A stretch of 64,000 nt of DNA from Paracyclopina nana (Eukaryota; Arthropoda; Copepoda; Cyclopoida; Cyclopettidae). The DNA is taken from assembly GCA_019096065.1 (NCBI GenBank), contig JAGUCH010000004.1, positions 620,001 through 684,000 on the forward strand, written 5' to 3'. This document shows, in pieces, positions 32,361 to 44,164 of the stretch; position 1 is the stretch's first letter; every line of letters begins with the position of its first letter. The translations under genes and the position numbers were made by a program. Below the pieces are notes generated by a model. That model ran no database searches. It was not told the DNA's origin and saw only the letters and a program-made list of their open reading frames with translations.

Positions 32361-34233
32361 ATGTCTACCAACACATTCAAAGCTTTTCCTGACAAGTGGG
32401 ACTTTGATTCCATCACTGAGCATGTCATCATCCATTACAGATGGGTGTTTGTCATGTTCCTGCTCCCTCTCTCACTCTGCTATGACATCTACTATGCCAT
32501 CAGGAATTACATTGTCTTCCAGATGAGCTCAGCTCCCATCAAGCATCTGGAGAAGGTCAAAGATGTCCAGAGGCAAGTCAAAGCTTGGCAAAGCCTTGGA
32601 TCTGTCAAGCCAATGTGCACAGCAAGACCAGGATGGCAAACAATTTCTCCTCAGAACATGGACTACAAGAAAAAGATGCATGGGATCCATGTCAACCTTG
32701 TCGACATCCTTGAGATCAATGTTGAAAAGAGGACTGTCAGGTGTGAGCCTTTGGTGACAATGGGACAGCTCAGTATGACCTTGAGCAGATTGGGGTGGAC
32801 CATCCCAATCTTGCCTGAGCTGGATGATTTGACTGTTGGAGGACTTGTCATGGGGACTGGCATCGAGACCTCATCTCATAAGTATGGGTTGTTTCAGCAC
32901 ATTTGCATGTCCTATGAACTTGTCATGGCTGATGGCTCCATCATCACATGCTCAGCTGATGACAATGCTGACTTGTTCTATGCCATTCCTTGGTCCTATG
33001 GAACCCTGGGATTTCTTGTCTCTGTTGAAATCCAAATAATTCCTTGCAAAAGGTTCATCAAGCTGGATTACTATCCTACTTACACAGCTGATGAAACTAT
33101 TGAGGTATACTTGTTTTGAGCCATATGAATTGGTTTTGCTCTTTTGAGCTATTAAAAGTGCCAGTTTTATTTTGGATCAAAAAATCCAATCTGGTTCCAG
33201 GTGTTTGAAAGGGAGACAAACAAGGAGGTTGACAACCAGTTTGTGGAATGCTTGGTTTATGGCAAAAATCAAGCAGTTGTCATGACTGGAAATATGGTTG
33301 AATCTTGTCATCCTGAGCAGCTGAATGAGATTGGGAGATGGCATAAGCCTTGGTTCTTTTCCCATGTCCAGGAAAGGCTCAAGACAGGGCCAGGCACTGA
33401 ATACATTCCAATCAGGGACTATTTTCATAGACATTCCAGGTATATGGCCAGTATCATGATTGAATACATAGCAAATGATCTCTGATCTAGGTCCATCTTT
33501 TGGGAGATCAAAGATATCATTCCATTTGGCAACAATGTGGTCTTCAGGTATCTCTTTGGTTGGATGATCCCTCCCAAGGTCTCATTGCTGAAGTTGACTC
33601 AAGGCAAAACTCTGAAGAAATTGTATGAGGAGCATCACATGGTTCAGGTATGCATCTTTAAGCTTAAAAAGTTTACCCTCAAGTCCCTTAGCAAAAAAAA
33701 GGTTTATTTCAGGACATGCTGGTGCCCATTGCAGATTTGAAAGCCTCTTTGGAGTGCTTTGACAAGGAAGTAGAAATCTACCCCATTTGGCTATGCCCTT
33801 TCAAGTTGCCAAATAACCCAGGAATGCTCAAAACTACTCAAGATCGAGAATCAATGTAGGAAATCAAACAATTCTTGTCTTGTACACTCTTGTAATTTTC
33901 TCTAAAAAAGGTTTGTGGATATTGGGGTCTATGGAGTACCCTTAAGGCAGTCATTTGAGACAGTCAAGACAACCCGAAGAGTGGAGGAATTTGTGCGAAA
34001 AGTCAAAGGGTGAGTTGCTTAAAAAATGTTTTTAACCATTGCCAACAATTATTATTTGAAGGTTCCAAATGATGTATGCCGACTCTTACATGACTAAGAC
34101 TGAATTCAGGGAGATGTTTGATCACACCCTCTATGACAAAATGAGGGAGAAGTATCAATGTGTTAAGGCATTCCCTGATGTCTATGATAAGGTCAATAAG
34201 GCTGCTAGAGCTGGAAGCTTGAAAGTTGAATAA
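32361..34233 (+). CDS. DHCR24: Delta(24)-sterol reductase (24-dehydrocholesterol reductase)
   Basis: Exons 32361-33104, 33201-33439, 33491-33647, 33713-33855, 33911-34009 and 34062-34233 give 517 aa against 516 in human. This FAD enzyme of the ER membrane uses NADPH to reduce the sterol C24 double bond, turning desmosterol into cholesterol. An N-terminal membrane helix ([20 protein letters not shown]) precedes the FAD-binding PCMH domain: VEPLVTMGQ-like [36 protein letters not shown] and YGTLGFLV. The C-terminal half keeps [27 protein letters not shown] and [10 protein letters not shown]. Arthropods cannot make sterols de novo, so the likely role is conversion of dietary phytosterols. ATG 32361 replaces an upstream GTG. 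Confidence 0.97.
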
Positions 34234-34314
34234 ATTGCTAGCTCATTTTATTTCTTAGCCTACTATACACACTCAAAAAAATGCTCAAAAGTACTTATCA
34301 CACTGTGCCTCAGA

Positions 34315-36312
34315 TTAAACTGGTGATTGCAAGCATGCACAATAGATGCAGAAGGTTGTATTGACATTGTCACCACAACAAGCACCATCATCAAAGTTAC
34401 AATCTGCATTGTTGTTATCATCATCACAGTATGCATCAGTTGAAAATTCTGGCTTTCCACACCCAATAAGCTTGGTTGTCGTTGTTGGCAACATTGGCTT
34501 AGATGTGGTCTTTGAAGTTGTTGAGTCGGGGTCCAAACAGGCACAAACTTTGCAGAAACTAGTGCTGACATAGACACCACAGCAATCACCACCATCATAG
34601 TTGCATGCTGCATTGTTGTTATCATCATCACAGTATCCATCACCTACATAGTCTGGAGATCCACATTTCATTGGCTCAGCTGTAGATGTCGGCTTAGGAG
34701 TTGGTGTGCTCGATTGGGTTGGTTTTTGAGTCGGTTTGGTTGTTTGGGTAGGTTTAGGACTTGGAGCTGTTGTCATTGATGGCTTAGGTGTTGGCACAGT
34801 GGTAGTCGATGTCTTAGGTGTAGGCTTTGAAGTTGTTGAGTCAGGGTCCAAGCAGGCACAAACTTTGCAGTAACTAGTGCTGACATCGACACCACAGCAA
34901 TCACCACCATCATAGTTGCATACTGCATTGTTGTTATCATCATCACAGTGTGCATCACCAACATAGTCTGGAGATCCACATTCGACTGGCTCGGCTGGAG
35001 ATGTCGGATAAGCCGTTGTTTGTGTTGGCTTAGGAGTCAGTTTGGTTGTTTGTGTTGGTTTAGGACTTGGTGCAGTTGTAATTGATGGCTTAGGTGTTGG
35101 CACAGAGGTAGTCAATGGCTTAGGTGTTGGCACAATTGTTGTCGAATGCTTAGTTGTAGGCATCGAAGTTGTTGATTCAGGGTCCAGGCAGGCACATACT
35201 TTGCAAAAACTAGTGTTGACATTGTTGCCACAGCAATCACCACCATCATAGTTGCATCCTGCATTGTTGTTATCATCATCACAGTATGCATCACCAGTAT
35301 ATTTTGGAGATCCGCATCCCATTCCCATGTTTGCGACAATCCAATTGATGAACTTTGTGACTCTAGCATAAACTCCTGGATAGCCTGGATCAGCACATCC
35401 AATCCCCCAACTCACAATTCCATAGATAATGGCTCTATTGGAAGCATCTTTGACCACCAAAGGACCACCAGAGTCTCCTTGACATGAGTCCTTTCCACCT
35501 TCCAAGGGACCAGCACAAATCATTGATTCATAGATACTGCCTCCATTTCCTGTTTTTCTACAAGCTTCATTTGTCATCAGTGGAACTGCAACATATTGAA
35601 GCAAATCAGGTGAGCCTCCATTTGAAGCTAAATCTCCCCATCCACTGGTTACTGCGAGGCTGTTGTTGTTTTCAGGTGCAAATCCTGCTGCAGGTGGAAG
35701 GCAAGCAGGCGTCACATTCTTGTTGAATACCAAAGGAGGTGAAACAATGAGCAGGGCTATGTCATTGTCATTTGTCTGGCCATCAAACTTGGCTTCTGTA
35801 TTGGCTATAATTTTGGTCACAACAACAACCTGCTCAATGATAAAAAATTTGTAAAATTGCTGATGGTACTTTTGGTCCCATTAGTGCTAATAAAGTATTC
35901 AACTGACTTGTGCATCCTTCAGATTGTTACGTGTCAGAGCTCCTGCAGCAACTTCAAGTTTTATACCAATTGGCAGGTAATAGAAGCAATGCATGGCTGA
36001 CAAAATTGTGTTGGCATTCAAAATGGTTCCACCACAATGGTGACCACCATATTTTCTAATTGAAGCTTGCCAGGGAATGGGACTTTTGGCATCTTTACCC
36101 CCAACTATTCTATCATCCTCTAATGACATCCAGTTGGGAAAGGTAGCTATTTTTTCAAAGGACATATTTAATTTTGTATAAGTGTCTCAAGGAGAAAATT
36201 TCTTACAGCAAATTTCGGCTCTTGGCTCAATTGGTCTAGGTTCAATTTCAATTTGTCTGGCAAAAGCAGAATTTGCTAACAAAAAGTAGGCAAAAATTGC
36301 ACAGACCTTCAT
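34315..36312 (-). CDS. Secreted trypsin-like serine protease with four C-terminal LNR (Lin-12/Notch repeat) modules
   Basis: Exons 36312-36207, 36146-35908 and 35829-34315 give 619 aa. A signal peptide (MKVCAIFAYFLLANSAFA) and short propeptide lead to the activation site DDRIVGGKD. The catalytic triad is visible: His in LSAMHC, Asp in NDNDIALL, Ser in DSCQGDSGGP. The Asp six residues before Ser predicts trypsin specificity. After the protease domain (ends about residue 285) come four modules of the form CGSPxYxGDxYCDDDNNNxx followed by CNYDGGDCC, each ending CKVCACLDP-like. They are joined by long Thr/Pro linkers with TPKPT repeats, likely O-glycosylated. The last module has DDGACC for DGGDCC. 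Trypsin-LNR fusions are reported as expanded in the copepod Oithona; function is unknown. Confidence 0.88.
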
Positions 36313-36615
36313 TGTTGAAGATTGAAGAAAGAAATACCTGATTTGCTCTGAAAAATCACATCTTTTATATACCTAAAAAACAAGTGTGACTTTTTTATGA
36401 TGGTCATAAAAAAACTCAGAATTTAGTAGTTCCATCAAAACTTTATTGCAAAATTCTTTGAATTTCACATTTTTATCAAAAAAAGGAGGGAAACTGGAAA
36501 ATGTTCAAATGTAGTTTTCATTTTCAATAGAAAGGCCAAAATGACATGCATGTTAAAGCATAAATCTATTTCATAATGTCTCTGCTGACATCTTGAATTT
36601 CATATCAAGACAAAA
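36313..36615. other. Divergent promoter region, LNR protease / cysteine-rich repeat gene
   Basis: About 300 AT-rich bases between two head-to-head secreted-protein genes. Only the protease TATA box is clear. Confidence 0.35.
36362..36371 (-). promoter_or_regulatory. TATA box of the LNR protease
   Basis: TATATAAAAG on the minus strand, 50 nt before the ATG, leaving room for a roughly 20-nt leader. The same 10-mer stands before the PAN-like gene at 38886-38895. Confidence 0.6.
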
Positions 36616-38767
36616 ATGATGCAGGGACTGCATTACATTGCTTTTTTGCTGTTGCTGACACATTTAGCAAATGCTCAAGTCCTTGATGAGCAATGCCAAG
36701 AAGATGAAGATTGTGCTGGGTTTTCATCATGCATTGATGGGTGGATATTGTTCATGTTTCAAAAAAATTTAGATGATATTAACATTTAATTTAGAACATG
36801 CTCAATGATTGAGAGATCAAAGCCATGGTTTCTTCCTGGATGTACAAGAGATAGTGACTGTCGGTCTAATTTTTGCTTTAATGGGTAAATTACAATGAAT
36901 TTTTTAAAGATAATATGCTATCATAATTTTTAGGTCATGTGCACCATTGTTGCCAACATCAAATGCAAAGTGTTGTGTTTGGTGTGACACTTATGGAGTT
37001 TGTCCCAAAGGATATTCATGCTTTAGGAGGTATATAGGCTAACATAATGTAAATACAGACTAAATGCGATGATAAATGTGTTAGCTTTAATATGTGTGGA
37101 ACAACTCTTCCATCATCAGATTCAGGAAACTACCAACTTGCTGACACAGGCTGTCAAAGTGACAAAGATTGCCTTGATAAAGGACTGCTTTTTAGCTATT
37201 GCAATCAAGGGTAACCTAGTATAATAGATAAATAAGTCAAAAATTAATTCAATACTATAATTTTTCAGAGTATGTAATTCATTTTCACCACTTTTACAAC
37301 GTACAGATGATGAGGAGCAAGCACATAGTGAAATTCTATCAAAAAACAGAGACTTACCAGGAGAATCAGGTGATGATTCAACAAAAGTTACTTCAAAATG
37401 TCGAATAGATAGTGATTGTCCCAAAAGATACAAATGCATCAAATGGTAAATCATGCATAATATTTGTAATCTCATGCCACCAAATATGACCATGCTCAGG
37501 TCATGCAAACCAACTTTGCCAAATTATCCAACATTGGACGAAGGAGATTTAGAACTATCTGGAGAATCAGAAGTTGATTTATATAAGAATCAAAAATGTC
37601 GAACAGATAGCGATTGTCCTAAAAGATACAAATGCATCAAATGGTATATCATAAATATTTTTTCTTAATTCGCACCTTTAAATATGACCATGCTCAGGTC
37701 ATGTAAACCAACTTTGCCAAACTATCCAGTATTGGACAATGGAGATTTTGAACTATCTGGAGAATTGGAAGTTGATCCAGATATGCGTCAAAAATGTCGA
37801 ACAGATAGCGATTGTCCCAAAAGATATAAATGCATTAAATGGTAAATCATGCATATAATATTTGTATAAACTCACACCGTCATATATGATGTATTATGTT
37901 CAGGTCATGTAAACCAACTTTGCCTAATTATCCAGTGTTGGACAATGGAGATTTTGAGCTATCTGGAGAATTGCAAGCTGGTTCAATTATGAATCAAAAA
38001 TGTCGAACAGATAGTGATTGTCCCAAAAGATATAAATGCATCAAATGGTAAATCATAAATAGCTTTTCTTAATTCACACCTTCAAATATCACCATGCTCA
38101 GGTCATGTAAACCAACTTTACCAAATTATCCAGTATTGGACAATGGAGATTTTGAACTATCTGGAGAATTGCAAGCTGGTTCAAATATGAATCAAAAATG
38201 TCGAACAGATAGTGATTGTCCCAAAAGATATAAATGCATCAAGTGGTAAATCATGCATAAGATTTGTAAACTCATGCCATTAAGTATGACCATGCTCAGG
38301 TCATGCAAACCAACTTTGCCAAATTATCCAACATTGGACAAAGGAGATTTTGAACTATCTGGAGAATCAGAAGTTGATTTATATAAGAATCAAAAATGTC
38401 GAACAGATAGCGAATGTCCCAAAAGATATAAATGCATCAAATGGTAGATTATAAATTATTCATCTGAATTAATGCCACTTAACTAAATAATGTTTAGGTC
38501 ATGTAAACCAACTTTACCAAATTATCCAGTGAAAAGCGCCGACTATTTGGATATATCTGGAGAGGAATCAAGTATTGAGGCCAAAATGGGTTTTCGATGG
38601 GGTGCAATTGATCCAAATCTCCACAAAGAATGCAATTCTTGTACTGGAGAACAAATTTGCATTCAAGGGTAAAAATGGCCAAACTTCACTCTAAGCTCTT
38701 TTTAAAGTTGCTTCCTTTCAGACATTGCTATGAAATGGCTTTACCAGTGCCATTTGGCAAGAAATAA
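36616..38767 (+). CDS. Secreted cysteine-rich protein with five tandemly duplicated 144-bp exons (unrecognised family)
   Basis: Exons 36616-36740, 36795-36884, 36934-37029, 37085-37210, 37269-37445, 37500-37643, 37698-37841, 37904-38047, 38102-38245, 38300-38443, 38498-38668 and 38722-38767 give 516 aa. A signal peptide (MMQGLHYIAFLLLLTHLANA) comes first. Early exons hold CxxDxDC modules (QCQEDEDCAGFSSC, GCTRDSDCRSNFC). Exons 6-10 are each exactly 144 bp, all in the same phase, and encode SCKPTLPNYP, a GDFELSGE stretch, then KCRTDSDCPKRYKCIKW. Exon 5 is a longer relative and exon 11 keeps SCKPTLPNYP only. The cysteine pattern recalls EB/WAP-like modules, but I do not recognise the family. Because every repeat exon is symmetric, any could be skipped without frame loss. 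Exon 4 uses acceptor 37084, the only one that keeps frame. Confidence 0.8.
37500..38497 (+). repeat. Tandem exon-intron duplication, period ~198 bp, five units
   Basis: Unit starts are 37500, 37698, 37904, 38102 and 38300 (next related exon 38498), so spacing is 198, 206, 198, 198, 198. Introns are also duplicated (catgctcag at most acceptors). Units 37500 and 38300 share AESEVDLYKN-type text (SEVDLYKNQKC), while 37904 and 38102 share LQAGS, which suggests block copying or gene conversion. Confidence 0.92.
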
Positions 38768-38885
38768 AAAATATCTTATTTAAATACAACAATGTACTAT
38801 ATGCTTTTTTATCATTGAAAAAATGTCAGGCTTAAATGTCAAGGAATATTCTGCGAAATTGCAATTCGGGTACGAAATTTCGGGG

Positions 38886-38895
38886 TATATAAAAG
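38886..38895 (+). promoter_or_regulatory. TATA box of the PAN-like gene
   Basis: TATATAAAAG 35 bases before the ATG at 38930. Identical in sequence to the LNR protease TATA box, so the leader must be very short. Confidence 0.6.
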
Positions 38896-38929
38896 GCATC
38901 ATTCACTCAGCTAGTCATTCTGGACCAAG

Positions 38930-39598
38930 ATGCTAAAGCTGTCACTTGTCATTTTGTTGGCCTTGGCCACTTCCATTGATGGACTTTGCAGAGATGTCAC
39001 ATTGAACCAATGTGAATTCCATGATCATGGCCCATTTGAAACTTTCCATGGAGTGAGTGTGGAGAATTGCCAGACTTTCTGCTCGGACACTTTCCATGGC
39101 CATTGCAAGTTCTTCATCTCTAGAAGGTCAGATGGTCTTTGTGAGCTGTACAATCAGTTCCATGATGCATATGTGGACTCTTGCAATTTGATTGGTGGGC
39201 CAAGATCTCCAGATGTCATCGATGACTGCCCATCTGATCCGGATCCTTGCTATGTAATTTGCCAATTAATTATGTATAATAACTAGTTGACATTGTAACT
39301 TTCACAGCACTTCACTGAGGGCAACTGTGAATATCATGGTGAAGTTGTGGGCCATTTGGATGAAGTGCCTTCAGTGAAGACTTGCCAAATTGGATGCATC
39401 CTCAGTCCAGATTGCCATTATTTCACCTATGACAGGAGCACTGATAGGTGTGAGCTCCTTTCTGACGGGTTCAGAACTTGTGATCTTCTCAGAGGTCCTG
39501 CCAAGCCAGCATATGGAGCATTGGACTGCGAAGATCAAAGCACGACCACAGAAGATCCCACTGAAATGCCCAATATCTTTGATGACAGTTTTTTCTAA
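38930..39598 (+). CDS. Secreted protein with two PAN/apple-like domains
   Basis: Exons 38930-39253 and 39308-39598 give 204 aa. A signal peptide (MLKLSLVILLALATSIDG) is followed by two similar cysteine modules. The first has ENCQTFCSD, CKFFISRRSDGLCELY and SCNLIGGP; the second has KTCQIGCILSPDCHYFTYD with STDRCELL and TCDLLRGP. The C..xC...C..F.Y......C.L pattern is that of PAN/apple domains, which bind proteins or carbohydrates outside the cell. The tail is acidic. AATAAA follows the stop at 39599-39604. The gene sits 163 bp after the cysteine-rich repeat gene on the same strand, but it has its own TATA box. No specific orthologue recognised. Confidence 0.78.
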
Positions 39599-39882
39599 AA
39601 TAAACTCTTCAAATCTTTTAAAACCCTCTTTTTTAACTGTTTAAATAAAATTGTTTTGGTGTCTGGAGTCCTTGATAAATGATAAATTTGGTAATTTAAT
39701 AAAGTGGTAAATGATTTAGGAGCTGTCTAGTTATGCCCATTGGCAATTGGACCAGTTTTGACACCATTCTTAAAGAAAGAACTTAGAAAATGAGAAAGCT
39801 TCCTTCACAAACCATCAAAGTTGTTCAGTGAGCGTTTACTAAATATATTTGCACATCGGGGATTTGATTGCACACTCTCTCA

Positions 39883-42174
39883 TCAGGCCTCTTCTTTATA
39901 CTTTCGCTGTCGACTTCTCGTCAATCTGCTTGTTTCGGTGACAAGAGTCCTGGATCGAGATCGGAGGGATTTGCACAGTGCTTTCGGAAGTGGCAAGTTG
40001 AACCCATTGGGCAGTGGACCAGTTTTGACATTCTCCTCGAACCATCGGAACAAGGTCCACCACCAAATGCGAGAAAAGTGATTTGTATTCGAGGCTTGCT
40101 TGAGGTATGGATTGCAAGTCTGCGCGTGATACATATACCTAAAAAATCGAGCTGAGTTAGAGCCTGGTGTGTTGTATTCAAATTAAAATATACCATAGTC
40201 TGGTAGTGATCCAATAGGCTATGATGACATCAATTGAGTAATGGCCTCGAGCCATGAGTAGTAGAGCCACTCCAGTGATGGCAATGATCCAGGAGATCCA
40301 GTGCACAACATATAATCTTTTGGAAGTGTCTGAAACATAGGATTTGTTAAAGTGCGAATAATTTAGCATTGCAGAAAGGATTACATTCAAAAGTGACTAG
40401 ATATGATAGGACAAAGATCATCGTGTGACCAGAGTAGATAAAGTCTCCGCAGTAGACATGCTGGCCATTCATGGACAGTCCCATTCCGGACAAGATTTTC
40501 ATGGCTCTCTTTATGACAATTGTGACAGTCAAGCTTTGGCCGGACTCTGACAGCTTCGGGTCGCACTCGTACTTCGGATTGGCGATTGGCAGCACTGTCA
40601 CAAACATCGTGACAGCTCTGTACCCGTAGAGCAATCCAAGCAAAAGGAAGAGTCGTCGACACACAATAAACCTTTTTAAAATATGGAAACGTTAGTTAGA
40701 TGAAAAATTAGAAAAATAGGTGAATCATTATTACCTGTGCTTATGGAAAACCACAATGAGGACGGCTGTCACAGTTTGCAGGCTCAACAAGACCTCGGAG
40801 GCCGTGAGAGCCCAATGTTGATATCGGAAGAAATCTAGAATAATATCGGGGAGTGGCTCGTACGAGGGCACACGCTCATGAGTGATTGACAGGGCGACGG
40901 TGGTGGCCAAAAAGTTGAAGAGCACAAAAATGCCACCGACGAGGGTCTTCTTGATTTCCTTGGGGTACGGGTTATTCAGCGAGCCTCGAAGCCTCTTGAG
41001 ACTCTTGGGATATCTGAATGAAGTCACAGCGGGAGGAATTGGTGATGAGGAGGATTGTGTCACTCCTTCCAGAGGCGAGGAGCCGTCGTCTTCCTCATCA
41101 TCAGCTATAATCCTGTAGGATTCACCTTGCGAGTCGTAGGGAGGAGGGGCCAAGCCTGGCGGCTGACTGGGATAATATCCTGGCCTGTCATACACAGAAT
41201 CTGCAATTGAACGAGGAAAAGCTTGGATTATAGCAGCAAATCCACTTGCAGGTTACGCAACACCACGTGGAAAGCCTGGCACGCACTTAGAAGTTTAGAG
41301 CTACAGTAGCGAGGAAAAACAAGGTTAATTTATGCACAACTAGTTGAAAGGGACTTTTTGTAGAAATATTCCATAGCATAACGTGAAAAAACGAGTTTTC
41401 CTTCTAGATTCATGATAGTGTTCAAATATTCGCTTTTCAGGATTTGTTTGACGCAATCTAGCTTCGCTTTTTTCGCATACAAGTGTAATGTCAAATGTAG
41501 TATGATGCAAATGGATCGAGATAAAAGCTGTTTGCCCAAAATAATTAGATGATGTGTTGCGTGCTATACGAGTGAGTACACGAGCACTTGAAAAAGGAAA
41601 CTTGGCCTTGAACTGAAAATCAGTGAACCGTCCTTTCTTCCTAATTCGCCCTTTTTGACCAGCACGATAGAGTATGGAGTATATTTCTTTTTGAAATTAT
41701 TCATTCGTGTATATAGCAATGCATGAGGAAAAACGAGAAGCTGACAATTCCCACACAAAAAAACCGACACGACATTACATAAATAAAACTCTCACAATAA
41801 AACTGCTCAAATCACATGAAATAAACTGAAATGTTCTTAGCCTCCAATAAAACTAAGAATTTACTACACCAGTCAGCATTCTTTAAAAATAAAAACAAGA
41901 AATGACTCCCGACATTAAATACTTTTGTAATAACTAGTCAACCAATTTTTAGCCAGCTTAAAAGAAGAAAAGCTTTTGAAGAAAAGAAAAAAGGCTTACT
42001 TCTGAAGGGCTCGACCTGAGGAACCAAAGGCTGGTGAAGAAAGCTGCTCTCATCGTCATCATTCAAGTCTGATTCTTCCACGTCGTGATTGGCTTCATCG
42101 TCTGGGCTCAAATCGATCTTCACCGACTCATTTGTCGACCTTGAGGACCGATGAAATGCTGAGGCCGCCGCCAT
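39883..42174 (-). CDS. Sphingomyelin synthase / ceramide phosphoethanolamine synthase-like membrane enzyme
   Basis: Exons 42174-42000, 41200-40735, 40671-40385, 40329-40194 and 40138-39883 give 439 aa. The enzyme moves a phospho-head group onto ceramide in the Golgi or plasma membrane. The N-terminus is acidic and proline-rich (residues ~1-115) with no SAM domain, unlike SMSr. Several membrane helices follow. The LPP-like catalytic triad is present in CGDFIYSGHTM and ARGHYSIDVIIAYWITTRLW. EYTSKRLYVVHWISW matches the family's EKYTPRRWWPLRWLSW. The C-terminal block HFSRIWWWTLFRWFEENV matches human ARVWWYRPFQYFEKNV. ATG 42174 starts the first exon; intron 1 is about 800 bp. Whether product is SM or CPE cannot be told. 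Confidence 0.87.
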
Positions 42175-44164
42175 GCCAGTCAAAAAATATCACTACAGTT
42201 TTTCGTCCGAGTATTTTGCTAAATAAACAAAGCGGACATTTTCTGTCAATCTGTCATGGCTCACGCCCACGGACGACTGCGCGCACTCCCATTTCGCGGA
42301 ATATCGCCTCTTTGTTATTTACCTTAAATAATGGAGTATCCGACGGGCATTTTCCTGCTATGTTCACCTCACACTATTTTTCCTAAGGAATTTTAACTGC
42401 TGCTAATTTTTTATTGCTCTCTTCTGCTGCGCTCGAGAGCGAGGAAAGATTTGCGTGAGTTTTTCAACTTTCCACGTGAATTGAGGATCGAAACTGAGCC
42501 GAGTCAAACATTCCAGAGAAATATATGACGATTTCACTTGAATTTACCTTCTTTCCGGAATAATCGGACCAAATACAAAAGTTAATGATTATTTTCATCG
42601 CCTTGATTTCAAACTTGTGATTATTTCTTGAGAGCTTAAGGTATCTAAGGGAGTTTTACTTTTAATTGGTGCCTTAAAAAGTGCGGCTTAGTTTTTAATG
42701 AGTGTGACATTGAAGCGCCGCCCTTGCTCGAAAAAAGGGCGCGAAATTCAAAAAAATAAATAGAAATTAAGAAAATTGGAAAAAATGCAAAACTGCATTG
42801 CTTTCAGCATTTTGAAAAATGTTTGTGAAATTCAGCTATGTATTTTTTCACTTCTGTTAAAACACCCTGCATAAATGTGTGTTTGATTAATGTCGTTCTG
42901 GAGAATAATTATGGGGGGCAATTAGGTAATTATGTCATTTTTAATGATTTATCACACAAGAACAATTCCAGAATCAAGTAGGCTGCATTTTGTGGATTCA
43001 GAAAAGGAATTTTAAAAAATAGCTCAATTTCGCAAAAAAAGAACGGTAATATTTTGATGATTAATAATCTAATTGATATGGTTAATTAGCTACTCGACGA
43101 AGTTAAATGTCATGCTCGATTAAGCCATGTTGTTTCCTTCGTTATGCAATAAGCTTAGAATAAGCCATAGCTGAAAGTTGCATAACTTTGAAAGGCAACG
43201 AAAGTTCCTTGAAAGGATTCTTATGATCTACAAATGTGCCATTCAATAAATTGATATAAGCATTGACAACCGACAAATGTGCAAAGTTTACAATAAAAAC
43301 CATTTATTCCCTTTTGATTGAAACCAACACACATCCTTTTTGCGGTCGCATAATACTGTGCTATATCATAGTGAATTCCCAGGAAACAAGTGTGCATTAT
43401 AGATGTGCAACATTAACCTTGGACACCAAATATCTGCACAGAATTCAATAGGATTCAATTGTTTTATTCCCTGCAAGCAGATTCTGTTCGAAATGTCAGC
43501 ATTACATTGTGTTTCTTACACTGCCACTTCGTTTCAGAAACTTTATAACCAAGTTGGATGATATTAGAAATTGAATAGGAGAAACCAAATTTACCAGGCG
43601 AAAAAAGCCTAATTGCAGGTGTAACAATAGAAGCAGCCTTTACAATTTAGACCTAGTCGACCTTATTACGTGAGTAACAATATACCACACCATGTAATTT
43701 GTGCGACGCATGCTTTTTCTGACTTGGCCTTGGCCTTTTTATAGCTACTACGTACTACTGAAAGAGAAAAAGAGAGCTTTTCTCCCCTTATTGAATAAAA
43801 GAACCAATCATGCATTTCTAAGCATGTTTTTGGGCCATATTATAGTAGCTTTTTCAATCAAAGGCCTTGCAATGAAAAAATACAAAAATGTGCTTTCTCT
43901 TCAATTATATAAGAGTAGTTGTGAAGCTTGATTTTATCGCAAGAATTATTGCCAATTTAAAATGGGCCAAATTGCTGATAAAGTTAGCAGTTTCATGTCA
44001 CTCATTATTTGGCTTAGCAAAGAGTTGCATGTTTGCTTTTTGATAAGTTAAGCAAATAGATAGTTGAGCTGCAAGTGGAATTTTACATGGAGAGAGAAAA
44101 CAACATGATTTATTGCTTGCATAAAAAATTGAGTCATCATTAGAGTTGTGACATCTGACAAACC
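42175..44164. other. Two-kilobase gene-free region
   Basis: The longest non-repetitive gap in the window, between two minus-strand genes. AT-rich, with no coding exon I can support. A ttcgcgccc (E2F-like, minus strand, near 42735) and tccacgtga (E-box, near 42471) lie in the sphingomyelin synthase upstream part. A frame at 43701-43931 has no family resemblance. Confidence 0.35.

Noticed and set aside
37441-38500. Independent small genes in each repeat of the cysteine-rich locus
   Set aside because: Each frame is one exon bounded by matching splice signals and shares phase with its neighbours, so one gene fits better.
43701-43931. 76-codon frame in the 2-kb gap
   Set aside because: No homologous motif, no flanking splice signals of note and AT-rich composition like the surroundings.
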